From the NCBI RefSeq assembly GCF_037975245.1, contig NC_092569.1, positions 25,588,168 to 25,652,167 of the forward strand: DNA of 64,000 nt. The letters are read 5' to 3'. The notes under the pieces are model-generated. The model worked only from the letters and a program-made list of their open reading frames with translations, made no database searches and was not told the DNA's origin. Shown here piece by piece: positions 39,863 to 52,262 of the stretch. Source of the stretch: Apostichopus japonicus (Eukaryota; Echinodermata; Holothuroidea; Aspidochirotida; Stichopodidae). The first letter of the stretch is position 1. Each line of letters begins with the position of its first letter. Made by a program: the position numbers and the translations under genes.

Positions 39863-42800
39863 CTGTAGGTTAAAAGAATAATTAATCAAGTTGACAGATT
39901 TGTAGAGACATTTAATCGTCACTTAAGTGTCTTTTGTTGTTTAATCTTAATTTGATGAAATGACTTTGCCTTAATTTGGCCAATTAACGAGGTACTTCGA
40001 CCACGAATTCCACATAACTGTTTTAATGTGTGCATAACAGCTGTTCCATAGGTCTACTATGAAGAGGATATTGCTATATATTATGAGTAGTAGTTTGATT
40101 TTAACCATGAGTAACTCGGGGAAAGGAACGAAACAAAATAATTGGAGTCAGTTCTTCGCGTTAGTTACTTTTTGGTTTCATTTTATAAATCTGAACCGAC
40201 GCAAGTGGGCTCTACAACCATGTAACAGTTCATTGTTGCCCACCACTATCCCAGCGAAAATGATATTATATTCGGAACATAGAAGATGTAACAGTTTTAA
40301 TGATAATAATAAGTTAAAATACTGAAACATATTCTTCCAGTCATCATATCGCAATTACTGCACCTGTCTTTCTACTAAAAAGAGCAACAACAAGAAATTT
40401 CGGGCCGCACCAAAGCTAGTTTAACTTGCTACCAACAAATCGAGAGCTATAACTGAGTTATATTGGGTGATGCACAGAAAATATTACACCAGTTTAATTG
40501 AAATATAAATTTAATAAGCACTTGGTGAGCAGAGATAATTTGAAAGTAGCAATGATTTCTCTTATATCTTTTAATTATATTTGCAACCTTTGTGTAACGG
40601 TTTGTATTATAATTTCATGATGAAAGTTTAACAAAGGCGAATTGGAATAGACTATATGTTCATCGTGTGTTGGTGCAAATAATATGAACTTCGGATACAC
40701 GCTGAAATTGTGAATTGAGCATTATTTTTAAGGCATAGTTTTCATGATTAGCATGTCAGGTAAATCGTTTCAGCGCATCAAGCAGCTGTGTTATCATAAT
40801 CATTATCTTTTTCATCGTGGGCAGAGTGTGAGGGAAGAGACTGAATCGATCGAACTTGGTAACAATGCAACCAAATTCAAACTTTTACTTACTTGCTGTA
40901 CTCTCCGACAGATAATCACCGAGATCTGTCAATCTGTAGTTACTGCTTTCATCACTAATTCTGAAGAGGTTGTACTTGGCGTAATATGGTTTACCGTTGA
41001 CATTATTCATGTCGATCCGTAGCTCATAGTTGCCTTGGTTTGTCAAATAAGCAATGTGGTCATTACCAAGCCAAAACTCTCGGCGAAGAAAGCCGAAGCC
41101 TTTTTTATAGTCATTCCAGTAACGATAGAAATTTACAGCGCCATCGACTCGACGTATAATCACCTGTTGGAGAGTAAGTGGTGTGTAGACAGAATTTAAA
41201 ATATTCCAATATCAGATTTAATTTCGTTTGGTTGAAATATTTCTTTGTCTAATAATTTGCTAGAAAGATAATAGTGCCGCTTATCATTATGTTGATTAAA
41301 TGGCGTTAATAACGAAAACAAATATAACAATAGACAATCCACCGAGGTGCAGATCTTATAAAACAAAAACGTGGGTATATAGGCAAAAATAAACAATAAA
41401 TCTAAAAATGCAATCACTACGGTACTTCATCGTGGTTGCTATTTTATCGTTTGATAAGCCAAAGGAACAGTCTCGATTTATTAAATTGAAATTCTTAAGT
41501 TTTAAGTAATCTAGTCTAGCTTGACATGAAACTTGAAATAGGTTAATCACAAATGTTATGTCATTTTGGTACGTTCACAAGTGCACTACATCCCATACTC
41601 ATGCAACCAATCGCCAAGTTTGATTTCCATCGGCGTTACGGTTAGGAGGAGTCGGTGGTCAGTCTCACGTTGTCCTACTTTACAAACATGCTCGATAGAC
41701 TACAATATCTCATCCCCAATACACTACGTGAAAAGGGTGAGATAATTAAACGAGATAAAACTTGTCTTTTCGACTACTTTTGAGACTCATCAAGCGACAA
41801 ATAGTTATTACAAAATGACTTTCAATTGTGATAGGGAGTGGAGTTGTATAACAGTTGTTGAAGCCTAGCAACATACTAATCTTTGGACTAACATATCATC
41901 TCATCTTAGCAGATTGAAGAAGTGGGCTCTATCCATTATCTGGGAAATAATAACTTACCGTCCAACCTCCTCCATCGATGGAATTATTGCAATAAACCTT
42001 AAAGGGTTCTGGAGCACCGTCGGGCTGAATCATGAAAATACCAGATTCAGTTTGATCATCACATTGTTCATAGACTTCCTTGCAATCTCTTGGATATTCA
42101 GGCTCCTGGTAGTAGAAGTAAGATGAACCTGAAAAATAAGAAAGGAGGAAACGGGGTAGAATTGCATAGAAGTGCATGAAAATCGAACAAAACAACAGAG
42201 TTTTAGCTATCTGTTTCTTTGAATACTTTATAGTTCAATCAATAGACGTTCCCAAAAACATTTCTTATATGTTATTTATTGTGTTATTTTTCAACGATAT
42301 GAATCAATTTGTTTGAATTATCTTCTTCGCTGAACCAATTAGTTGAAATAAATTCATATAACGTGTTACTGAGGAACGCACTCAGAATAAAAACTGAAAA
42401 GCTGAATTTCATTTCAAAGGGCTCCAGTTCATTTTAGGTAACATTACAAGCCAGGTTAATTTTTACATACAACATACAGTTTCATTCAATATAAAACCTG
42501 TGCAATAAAGTTTGATGAAAGGAGGAAATGGCACAGAGTAAAACGCAAGGGATATGTTGTATAAGTAACACGTTGAAACTATCATAAAGTTTGTTACGAA
42601 TGGTGAAATTTCCCTTTGAAATGAAAGAACATATAACACTTACTTGTAGATACAGTTGCCCTAAGCACATATTACACTCAAATAATTTACGAAGGTACAA
42701 TCAAACTAAAATTGCATTGTTAAAGATAAATAAGCTTTTATGCACACAATGTAAGTAAATAAATCTCGAGTGTGCGTCAACTTACTTTCCGTGTCTCTTC

Positions 42801-45800
42801 TGCGCCTAGATTTACTGTTATCAGTTCTCATGTCACTCTGTCAAATAATAGAAATTGAAAATTATTACTACTTTCAAAATGATCAAACATTACGTATTAA
42901 GTGATGCTTTATCTCACAGATAAACTCCTTTATTGTATAAAAAAATATTCTTAGCCTTGTTTATTGTCTTTTGTTTAATTCGAACTATTTGTTGTGATAA
43001 ATATCAGAAACGTCAGGGAAACGTTTCCTTTCTTCGAATTTCTCACTCTGTAAACAGTGACTTGAAGTGTGAATTTTGCGTAATGATGACCAAAGTCGTG
43101 AGTTTGTTAAAACTTATAGTTGTTAATTAACATATGTACAAAACACCAGGCATGGTTTTATGGAACGAATGATAAAAAATAACATTTTAGCATATGACAG
43201 TTGCTTGTAACAAATTGTATTGGCACCGATGATAAAGAGAGAAGTATTGTAATATATTATTAGTTGCAAAGTAAGCCTACAACGTAAACAACAGCATTGT
43301 GCATAAATACGGAGTTAAATATTTTGATAAGGCTTTGCATTTATATTTCAGAAATGTATAACAGTCCTGAAAAATAAAGTTATTTGTGGAAAAAGAATAT
43401 TTGAAACTATTAATGTTAACGAGTGACATTACCTGGCACATAGAATCATGATGTTTGTCATATAATGCCAAACAAAAAACTAACAAGGAAAGTACAAAGT
43501 ATTTTGACTAAAACATTAAAAGGATCACATGATACAACTTGATCCATGGTAGAGGTTACCAAAGAGACTAACAACGGTAAAATTTAACTAGCTATTTACA
43601 TGTATTATGTGGCATAAATAAAGATATTTTACCGCGTCGATCAGTTATCATCTTCAAACCAAAAAAGGTAAATTAGAATAATCACATCAAAGGGTCCAGT
43701 ACACATATTTTACTTTACTTAAATCTCTAAAATATGTCAAATTGTGCATTTTGTATGAAGAATAGCAAAAATGAAGAGAATCATTAAAAAAAATGACTTT
43801 GAATCTTGTAAAAAATCGACAGAACTGTTACTTCCTTATGTTCTTTATTGTGTTAGTTACGGACGGAGCAGTTAAGATCAGGAAAGAACTGACAAGGATT
43901 TTAAGGAAGTTTCAAGACAAATCTTATAAATAAAGTATGTAGTGTCGAATACACAAATACATAATCAGGTTTCGAAAACAACAGTAGAATCATTGCTTAG
44001 TTTTGTATAGATATGAAAGCGGAGATCCTGTTAAATCTACAGAGTAAAACACAACAGGACTATTGCTTAGTTTGTATAGATATGAACACGGAGAGCAGGG
44101 TAAATCTACAAAGTAAATCAACAGTATGACTATTGCTTAGTTTGTATAGATATGAACACGGAGAGCCTGTTAAATATACAGAGAAAAAACAACAGGCTAT
44201 TGCTTAGTTTGTATAGATATGAATACGGAGAGCAGGGTTAATCTACAAAGTTAAACAACAGTAGCAAGATATACATAGGGATGTCAAATTCTAAACGTCT
44301 TCGTTTCTTGTTAACATAATTTTGCGTTTCAATGTTGATGTTTTCTAAGTTTAAATTTCTTCAGGTTATTAACTTAACATTTGCACTAAAAACATTACTT
44401 GATAAATATATATCAACGGAATTTATCATTTGGTAAAGGAACAGAAAGTAGTTATCAAAGGGAATCAAGTCTGGAAAAAAGAAGTTCAAGTAGGATTAGC
44501 TTGTTTAAAAGCTGATTTCTCTTCCTAACACAAAATAACTAGTGAGGATATTGCTTCCGTTTTACGATATTTAATTTGGTATATTGCCTTTTTAATATAT
44601 AGGATTGGTTTTGTTAGGCGAAATTTGAATTCATTATGTTTAGCTGCATGCTATGCTATAATGTAAAACAAAAGTCATGAAGGATCATTACTTTTTTTTA
44701 ATAAAGATTGTAAGTCTGAATTTGCAAATTTATTTTACACTTCTCTGTTTATACTTATGTATTTCTATACTTTAGTGTCTGTTATACATATAAATTGATG
44801 GGTTTGATGGTTAATGGGTTGAAATGAAACTAGTTTTCAAAACACAGGTGTCGTTCATGTTCAATAAACTGAAATCTCTAAATAAAGTGAACAGCAAATT
44901 GAAGCATTAACGTCTCAATAACTTAATTGAAACAAGTATCAATATAGGCACCAATATGTTTGTTTTTAATTTATGTATTTTGGGATTGTTGCTTTAGAGA
45001 ATCTATTGACATTAAATCCTTAGTTTAGTAAATAAAAAACACAAAATTGAAAATTGGGAAAGCGCATTGTTGAGAAGCAGTTTTAAAAACCAGTGATAGC
45101 GATGGTCTACGCCCATAACTTTACGGATATTTGATGATATTAGACAATAAACCTTTTAGATATATAATACTGCATGTTATTAATAAAATATGTTTTTGTC
45201 ATATTAAGCATATTATACTTATGAAGCAGAGAAACTTGGCATTCCCATATAATTGAATAAATTAATAACAAAACAAATGTTCCTCTTAATTTTAGTTAAA
45301 TAAATATCTATGCTAGTATCTGTAGTCAAGTTGCGCTCGGCTTGAGTAGTTTTTCAAATCTTGTTTTGTATGTTAGCCTAAATATATCAAAAGTTAACTG
45401 GGGTTATTACTTAACTATTAAGTGGTGCATATATTAATATTCTTAGATTAACAAAAGTGAAAAAAATAAAATGCTTCTCGTTACTTGAACACTCATTTTT
45501 TTAAATAAACCTTCGATTTGTTCAAAGGTATTGAAATGTCCATTTCCTGGTGATTTAAAGTTGATTTAAGTAAATATATAGGGAAAGGCTTCCAATTACT
45601 ATTCGTAAAATACTTGTACAACGTTACAATGTAACGGTGCTAAAAATTATCGAATGATGTTCGACATCTCAGTTCTCATTCTTAGAATGAAATCAACTTA
45701 TTGTCTATGTATCGTATGCATGGAAAAAAATATTTTTCGAGTCATCGGCAAGCTTGAAATACTTCGTGTTAATTGCAGTGTCCCTGTATTAACTTTGTTA

Positions 45801-46357
45801 ACAATACAGCTGTATCGATGATACATATTATTACTTCCCAGTGCAATATAATATGTTGAATACATTTTTAAGAAAGGGTCCACTAATAGAAGGATTAACG
45901 GAGCTTTTAAATCGTAGAAAAAAATGTAAGTTCACTATCTCGAGTGAATAAAGATAGGCCCTACAAGATCTCTTTAAAAATATGTATAAACATGTGTGTT
46001 GATCAGAAAGATGTTACATTGTTCAGGTATTTAATTGAGAAAATCTGAAGTATTCAAAGGTTTAAGTGATATGGTTAGCAGTGAAGAAAGATTGAAAAAT
46101 AAAAACAAGAAATCAGTCTGAATAGCTGCATACACCGATTTAGCAAAGAAAAGAGAAGAAATTATGAAACAGAAAATATATTTTTAACATTTAGACAAAA
46201 TTAATATTGATAAGATATGAAAATGGACAGTTCGATAAATAATGAAAACGTTCTGAAATATAATTGAAAGACTTACCACTTCATCAGAAGATTCTACAGA
46301 AAGAAACTCCAGAAGGAAAACTCCAAAAACGAAGAAGCAAAAAAGTTGTAACTTCAT
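39612..46357 (-). CDS. FReD gene E: secreted fibrinogen-like protein (fibrinogen-like protein A type), 5 exons
   Basis: Predicted 274-aa secreted protein. Exons: 46277-46357, 42786-42837, 41959-42128, 40893-41163, 39612-39862. The most divergent of the intact genes: exon 4 begins VIIRRVDG (closest to the general family pattern) and has NDHIAYLT. Exon 5 has STRDQDNDPASSTNC, WWYADNCHTTHLTGLYFGAT with one extra residue before the cleft Cys, and NIKYADMKIRPL ending in TAG. All splice sites are canonical; donors of exons 3 and 4 are GTAAGT rather than the GTACGT/GTAAGA of C and D. Intron 1 is shorter (3439 against 4304 and 4594 bases) because it has one, not two, of the 1.3-kb units. Its 3' flank is unlike those of the other genes. 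Confidence 0.87.
40893..41163 (-). CDS. gene E exon 4
   Basis: 271 nt, open, from a CCAACAG acceptor to a GTAAGT donor. Confidence 0.9.
41959..42128 (-). CDS. gene E exon 3
   Basis: 170 nt, open; YYQEPEYPRDCKEVYEQC and GAPEPFKVYCNNS, donor GTAAGT. Confidence 0.88.
42786..42837 (-). CDS. gene E exon 2: linker with RRRR site
   Basis: 52 nt encoding SDMRTDNSKSRRRRDTE; Val to Met is the only change from C and D. Confidence 0.8.
43985..44265. repeat. 71-bp minisatellite in gene E intron 1
   Basis: Four diverged units (GTTTGTATAGATATGAA with CGGAGAGC). Confidence 0.8.
46277..46357 (-). CDS. gene E exon 1: signal peptide
   Basis: 27 codons, MKLQLFCFFVFGVFLLEFLS then VESSDEV; GTAAGT donor, CCACC before ATG. 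Confidence 0.85.
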
Positions 46358-47060
46358 GGTGGATTGAAGGAAATATAGACTTTATTTAGAATGGTATCTT
46401 CTAAGCAGAGTCTGCAAGACGAATGAAGGTATTTCTCAAATTCGATGGATCTCTCAGTTTAAGGAAACAACTGTTAATACTATGGAAACCTTGAATCGTC
46501 TCGATTCATCAACTCAAGTATGAAATTATGTAAACGTCTTTATGAATAATTTCATTTTAATAAAATTAACCAGAGGTACATTGGCTATTCCTTACTTCCC
46601 ACACGAGCCCAGAGCCTCCTTAGTTTATGTGTGTTTAGATAATTTTTTACAATATTTACCTTAAAAGAGAACTTTTAAATCAATTACCATTCTTTATTTG
46701 TTTCATTTGTACAAAATATGGAGCATTACTTTTAATATGACCCTTGAAAGACCCTTAGATATATTTCGAATCATATATCATGGATATGCATTGAACCGTC
46801 ATTAGACTTGCAATGTATCTGGCTTCTCATTGATGTATACATTCAGATAGAATACGGTCATAATCTTTTTTTAACTTTCGTGTCTAGTTAAACAGAAAAC
46901 ATTTAGGCTTGTCGCATAGTTTTGTGAAGCCAAAGTGATGCTAATTCGCATTGCAAGTGTGATATTGTAATATTGTAAGATCTATCAGGAATAAATGATT
47001 TATATCAACTTAATTTCTTAAAATAGAGATGATATAATAACATAATGATAACCCATAGAA
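46358..47060 (-). promoter_or_regulatory. conserved upstream region of gene E
   Basis: Very close to 17318-18030 of gene C, closer than either is to gene D beyond about 500 bases. Confidence 0.5.
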
Positions 47061-47185
47061 ATGTAATGATTGTCTAAATCCGTTTGGAAAATGGCCAGTC
47101 TATTTGCATTATGACTATTAGCACAAGACGACATGTCTTATTGAGTTCTGCTTTGATACATCCTTTTCTTTTTAGTTTTTTATCA

Positions 47186-47443
47186 GTGTTGTGAGTTCTT
47201 ACTATTATCCGAGTACCAAGTACATGCTAGTACTTGAGGTTCCAAGTACCAAGTACCAGAGTCCGAACACGTCATTTTAGAATCCGTGTACCGAGTACGA
47301 GCGCTTTATCATTCGAATTCTGGTACTGAATGACTAGTGCGAGTACTGTAACACTCGAGTACTTCCACCGAGTGCGTGAACCAAGTACTCGCAAAAAGTA
47401 CTCGAGTACCGAGTAGGTCTACTTTTCGAGTACTAAAACACTA
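47186..47443. mobile_element. degenerate MITE rich in GTACTCGAG, spacer copy 3
   Basis: Homologous to 6293-6550 and 18183-18440, with the same flanks, so one insertion predates the duplications. Confidence 0.5.
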
Positions 47444-50129
47444 CTGTTTCCTGTTCTCCTTGGCATGTAACTGGTCCATTTCTTCGATGTTAATAGTAAT
47501 GGGTAGAGATTTCGACAACATATTAAGTTTATTTTCAAAACGTTAAGTACAGATTGGTTGGACAGGTTACCAGGTTTACAGTTTGGTGGTTAGGGTAACA
47601 TGTTAACTTCTATATCACGCGTTGACTTGGTAACTTATGCTCTTCACATTACGGAATTTAGGTAAACTCTATTGGTTCAATAAGTTAATTGTCATGAGAT
47701 GACGATCACGGTTATCTTTATAAACACGTCATAAGTCACTCAACTTACATCTGGAATAGTTTATATCAACTGTTTAATACATTTCTTTTCGTCACCCTCC
47801 CTCTCCCAACCTCGTCTACCCCCCCCCCCAATCTCTTCTTCTGTGCATATGTTGACAAGCCTGTGTAGTTGTACGAAAGTGTTATTTTTCTTTAATCAAT
47901 TCTTTACAAAACTTTAAAAACAACCAACATATTCGTAAATACAATTTCTAAGATATTTTTTGTCACATTTTAACTAAGATGTTTGTGGCTTACCCTAATA
48001 CTGTTATATGTGCAACTTGTCGTTAAAACCCAAATTCATTACTAACTTGCTATGGTTTTGGTTTGAGCTCTAGGTGCGGTTGATTCATATTTCACACATA
48101 ATGCCTGACATTGTTTGATTATTTTGCACAATACATAAAACAATAATATAACTCTAATTGAAATACCTGTAATGTATTTGAGAGTTGTATATTTGAAAGA
48201 CAAATGAAAGTAGATATCTCGTGTTATTTATCTGGCAATGACACTTGAGTCCTGTAAATCTTGTTTATACCGTATAAATCAACGCTTGTTGTACCATACA
48301 ATGCGTACAGTATAGGCCTACATAGTCCTATGACACACAAGGATAGCTGACACTAACACACTAGCTAACAGGAAGTACTGTTGCTCGGCGAAAGGTGTAG
48401 CTATGTACGGAAATGTAAAGGGGACATTACTCTGTCAACTTTACCACAGAATTGATTCCTACCAACAAACCTTGAAATTACTGTTTTGTCGAGAAACGAA
48501 CAACTTCCAAAGCGGTCAAAGATGAAAACTGCAGCTTTGCGATTTAGTAAAATATGAGTCTGAAAGATCGTGATTTAACTCAATGCAATAAATTTGCATA
48601 ATGTCTTAAATTTTACAATCAAAATTTTGCATACTCTCTTCCATCTTTAAAATACTGCTGTAGGAAAGGCAAAAACCGGGAACAAAACTAGTTACCGTAC
48701 AACAAGGTCAATTTTCTGGACAAAGCGTTGATTTTCAAATATTTACCGTTTTACAATATGTCTAAGTCGTCAATATGATGTTTTTTTCTACGCTTCCGTT
48801 GTAATACTGTTCCTGCCTCAGTTTACTGGCAGAAGCATTTAACAACCACAGTTGAGAAACGCGTATGTTGGACTATATTTTATAGCTAAATTGTTCCTAG
48901 TTGAAATATGTTATATTTGTAGAATATTTGCTTTGAGCTGTCTGTTTTCTGGGATGAGAATTTTATTAGCATGTTCCTTTGCTTTTAACACATATTATTG
49001 TCCGTTGATAATAAACTAGTTAAAAGTTCAAAAGCATAGCAAAAACGATTCGAGATTAATTGCCATGACGATATTATTAACTCAACTGCATTTGCCACAT
49101 CTTTTTTGTTTTTTTGTGAATTTATTACTTCACCGTACAAACTCCCATGAGGTACCGTTAGATTCACAGTATTCATTTAAATCGGTACGTTGAAAGGTAA
49201 CGTGCTCACCATACGTACATCACTACTTGTGATAATCCAGCTTGAGCAAAGCAGGCGCGATATTGTTAACAGTAACTTTTCTATACATAATTAATTAAGA
49301 CTTCCGGCTTGTCCCATCCCGATCAATACAAGTGCTTAATTGACTATGAGGCAATGTTAGTATCGGACTCCGAAAAGTTGACAGGTGTTATGTTCTTTAA
49401 TTTTCATAAGACATGCTATCATTTGCGTGGGCAAGGCCGCGCTGTTTTAGTAAACAAGGTTGGATTTCTGGAGAAATCAATGCAGAGGAATGTTTGAGAA
49501 TGAAACGACTACACGTGTTACTATGGATATAATTCACACTGAATTCCGAATCAAGAGACGTTTACTGATGGGAATTTAATATTCATTATCAGTGCATATC
49601 GTTTAAATCTATCTGTGTAAAACTAGAATGAATGTGTTCATAATTCAAAGAGTAATTGTGAGCCACGAAGAGAGAAGTTCCATTTCCTTCCACTTCCCGT
49701 TTTAGTCACATCAGGTGATATTCGACAGGAGTGCTGATGGGACAGTATTGGTAAATAATAAGCTAGTATAACCTATTGTAAACCTGTTGTTAGAGCCACA
49801 CTATAAAGAACATAAAGTACGGACTCGCAACAATCATGTAGATGTTTTTTCTCGCTATAAACTGATACAGTGCTATAATGATAATGGGCCAACACCGCTA
49901 ACATGCATTGCCTTGGTTAAAATGACATCATGGAATTATAACAAAAATATATTCTGTATTCCAATCGAGTTGATCCAACAAGTGAAACATAACTGCTTTA
50001 TTTTGCTGCAAGTATACGTATTTCGGAATTGAAATGTAATTTTCTCTACAAATAACAGGGCCTTTATGGAATATACTATAAGCTTGTTATTAGGCTACAC
50101 TTCATGTTTCCTTCATATATTGAGTATAG
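47444..50129. other. E-F spacer, left part
   Basis: No gene. Homologous in blocks to the C-D and D-E spacers. At about 48802 it preserves the uninterrupted site that carries the CR1-like LINE in the D-E spacer. 49241-49477 is a segment absent from the D-E spacer, with no termini of a known element. Confidence 0.55.
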
Positions 50130-50960
50130 ATCTTCAATAAAGTAGCACCTGCCTTGAAACTATAGTGTACACAAATCACACTTTATTGAATAATTGAATA
50201 ACACAACACGAATGCTAGCTCAGCTCTTACCATCGTAAAACTGCCAGGAAACAGTACCTTGCCTGAGAAACCAGACAGGATGCCAGCAAAAAGAAGAAAA
50301 CAATTCCTCAGTCAGGACAACATCAGAGAATAAATCTTGCAAAAAGGCCAAGGCAGCTTTAAAATCTAAACATGAGACTGGAAAGCTTCGGCTACAGCAC
50401 AGTATTAATAACATTACGTAGTAAGATACATTATGTACTGGTAGGCCTATGCCTACTGCAAGTTCTGGAGATAACGATTTGGAAAGCATGGAGCAAACAA
50501 CTACTTTCAGTGCCAGTGCAAAGAACCTTGGACACAGAAATGATTCTCAAGAATGTGAGACAGAATTTATTTATGAGAAAAGATCTCGTTTGATAGACAT
50601 TGATATTCTGATATCAAGCGTGGACAAATCCATTTGTCCTGTACTGAGCTGGAAAAGGGTCAGACAACACTTGATCTTGTTGAAAACAATGACTTGAAGG
50701 AAAGGACCAATTAATCTTTTGTGTATAGTTTGTCACGATTGTGATTATGAGAAAAGGTATTTTACATCAAAGCGTGTTCGAACTGGTTCTCCTGTGAATG
50801 AGGGGGGGGGAAGGGGGCGCAACTTTTTAGGTCAACATGAGATTTGGACTTGTTATGGGAACAATCGGTGAGTGATTGGCAGACATGGACAATTTCTGTT
50901 GCATTATGGGTATGCCTCCACCAATGAAGGAAGAGACGTACCGTAAATAACAGGATAACT
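50130..50960 (+). pseudogene. Mutator-like transposase relic, longer copy
   Basis: Pieces of a transposase-like reading frame: an open stretch 50449-50697 (SAKNLGHRNDSQECETEFIY, then SICPVLSWKRVR), a piece at about 50720-50800 with VCHDCDYEKRYFTSKRV, and MDNFCCIMGMPPPMKEETYR at about 50887-50944. A CxxC zinc-type pair followed by TSKR and MPPP is how I recall the Mutator-like transposase domain of invertebrate genomes. Frames are broken between the pieces. The left 250 bp match 21595-21850, so the relic predates the spacer duplication. Family assignment is tentative. Confidence 0.45.
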
Positions 50961-51249
50961 TACAGGATGTGACAACTAGCCTGTCAAGATTTAAAAGCAC
51001 CCAAAGATTATTCCCAAATGTATTTCATATGTAGAATAACATGAATTAAGCATACTGCAAGTACTCCGAAATGTTCATTTCGATTGCATGCATATTGAAA
51101 GGATAATGGTGCTTTTATATTTCGAAAATTAGTGGCCAAGTGCAATTAATGATGAAATACGTTAGTTGAAGAAGTTTTCTATGCAAAACTATGGGATGAA
51201 AAAAAACTGTCTTTTGTGGACGATCTAGAATGCCTAAAGAAAAGAATCA
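50961..51249. other. conserved spacer interrupted by a hAT-type element
   Basis: Homologous to 7310-7680 and 21960-22330; homology stops at the insertion that follows. Confidence 0.5.
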
Positions 51250-51257
51250 CCTCAAGT

Positions 51258-52254
51258 CACTGGCGGATCCAAGGGGGGCAAGGGGGGCCATGCCCCCCCA
51301 AGGTGAGCCAAAAAGTGTTTCCGAACATCCGCTAAATCATATGATTGGAAATTAAAAAAATCGAGAGGAATAGCAGTGGTAGACAAGTCTAAACCTTTTC
51401 GTTTTCTGGTTTAAAATTAAATGCAGAGCTCCCAACTGACCCGCAATTCGCGGGAATTAGACCCGCATTCTAACACCCAAACCCGCTGACCCGCACAAGC
51501 ATCCGAAAAAACCGCATTGTAATTGTCAAGTATACATAAAGAAATTTGCATCAAACTTTGACTTAGCAACCATCATTTCTTTAGCATTTAGTATAATAGA
51601 GTATAAAACCTCCTTTACAGCATCATTTGAACCTCCAATTAGCCTATATTTCTTTTCATTGGGGCGAGCAGCGAACATTTTCATGCCACGGGAAAGAATG
51701 AATTATCACCTACTATTCAATTTATTGATGTTACACACAATAAAATGCATATTTCTCAGAAAATGTTGGGTGACAAAAGCCTTTCTAAGTGCCACCATTT
51801 TACATGTAGGCATCACCAGGATTCCAAAAAATCAAAAGGGGAGGGGGACACCCCCTCCCCTTATACCCCTCCCCCAGGACGGCGATTCGTGGCATGGACC
51901 AGCATTTATTTGCCTTCTCAAGAGTTGGGAGCTATGTAAATGTATGAGCATGAGGATTTACAGTTTAACACCATTTTGCAGTTACAGGCTGGTTGTAAGA
52001 AATTTATAACCTATGAGAAATAAAATTTCTTGAGAAAGATGATCCCAACTTTGTTTCATAAATATTTTAGAAAATTACACCTGGGAAACATTTTTTTAGA
52101 AGTAAATTAACATCACCATTGTACACTTTTGTCGCACCAAATTGCATCTGAGGGCATTCAGCAATAGAAAATTTTCCAAAGGGGAGACCCCTCCCCCATA
52201 TCACTCTAATGCCACTTTGGCCCCTCCCAAACAAAGGCCCTGGATCTGCCAGTG
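51258..52254. mobile_element. non-autonomous hAT-type DNA transposon, 997 bp
   Basis: Termini CACTGGCGGATCCAAGG and, inverted at the right end, CACTGGCAGATCCAGGG. Flanked by perfect 8-bp direct repeats CCTCAAGT (51250-51257 and 52255-52262), the hAT target-duplication length. No transposase frame inside. Confidence 0.88.
51427..51933. mobile_element. candidate nested inverted-repeat element
   Basis: AGCTCCCAACT at 51427-51437 and its exact inverse AGTTGGGAGCT at 51923-51933 lie inside the hAT-type element. A clean target duplication is not visible, so it may be a second insertion or an internal feature. Confidence 0.35.
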
Positions 52255-52262
52255 CCTCAAGT

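Noticed and set aside
50220-50489. 89-codon minus-strand frame with a donor-like GTAAGA at its end
   Set aside because: Its homologue at 21690-21840 is frame-shifted, and the region reads better as the plus-strand transposase relic.
51659-52009. 116-codon frame inside the hAT-type element
   Set aside because: Includes a low-complexity CCCCTCCCC tract and no transposase motif.
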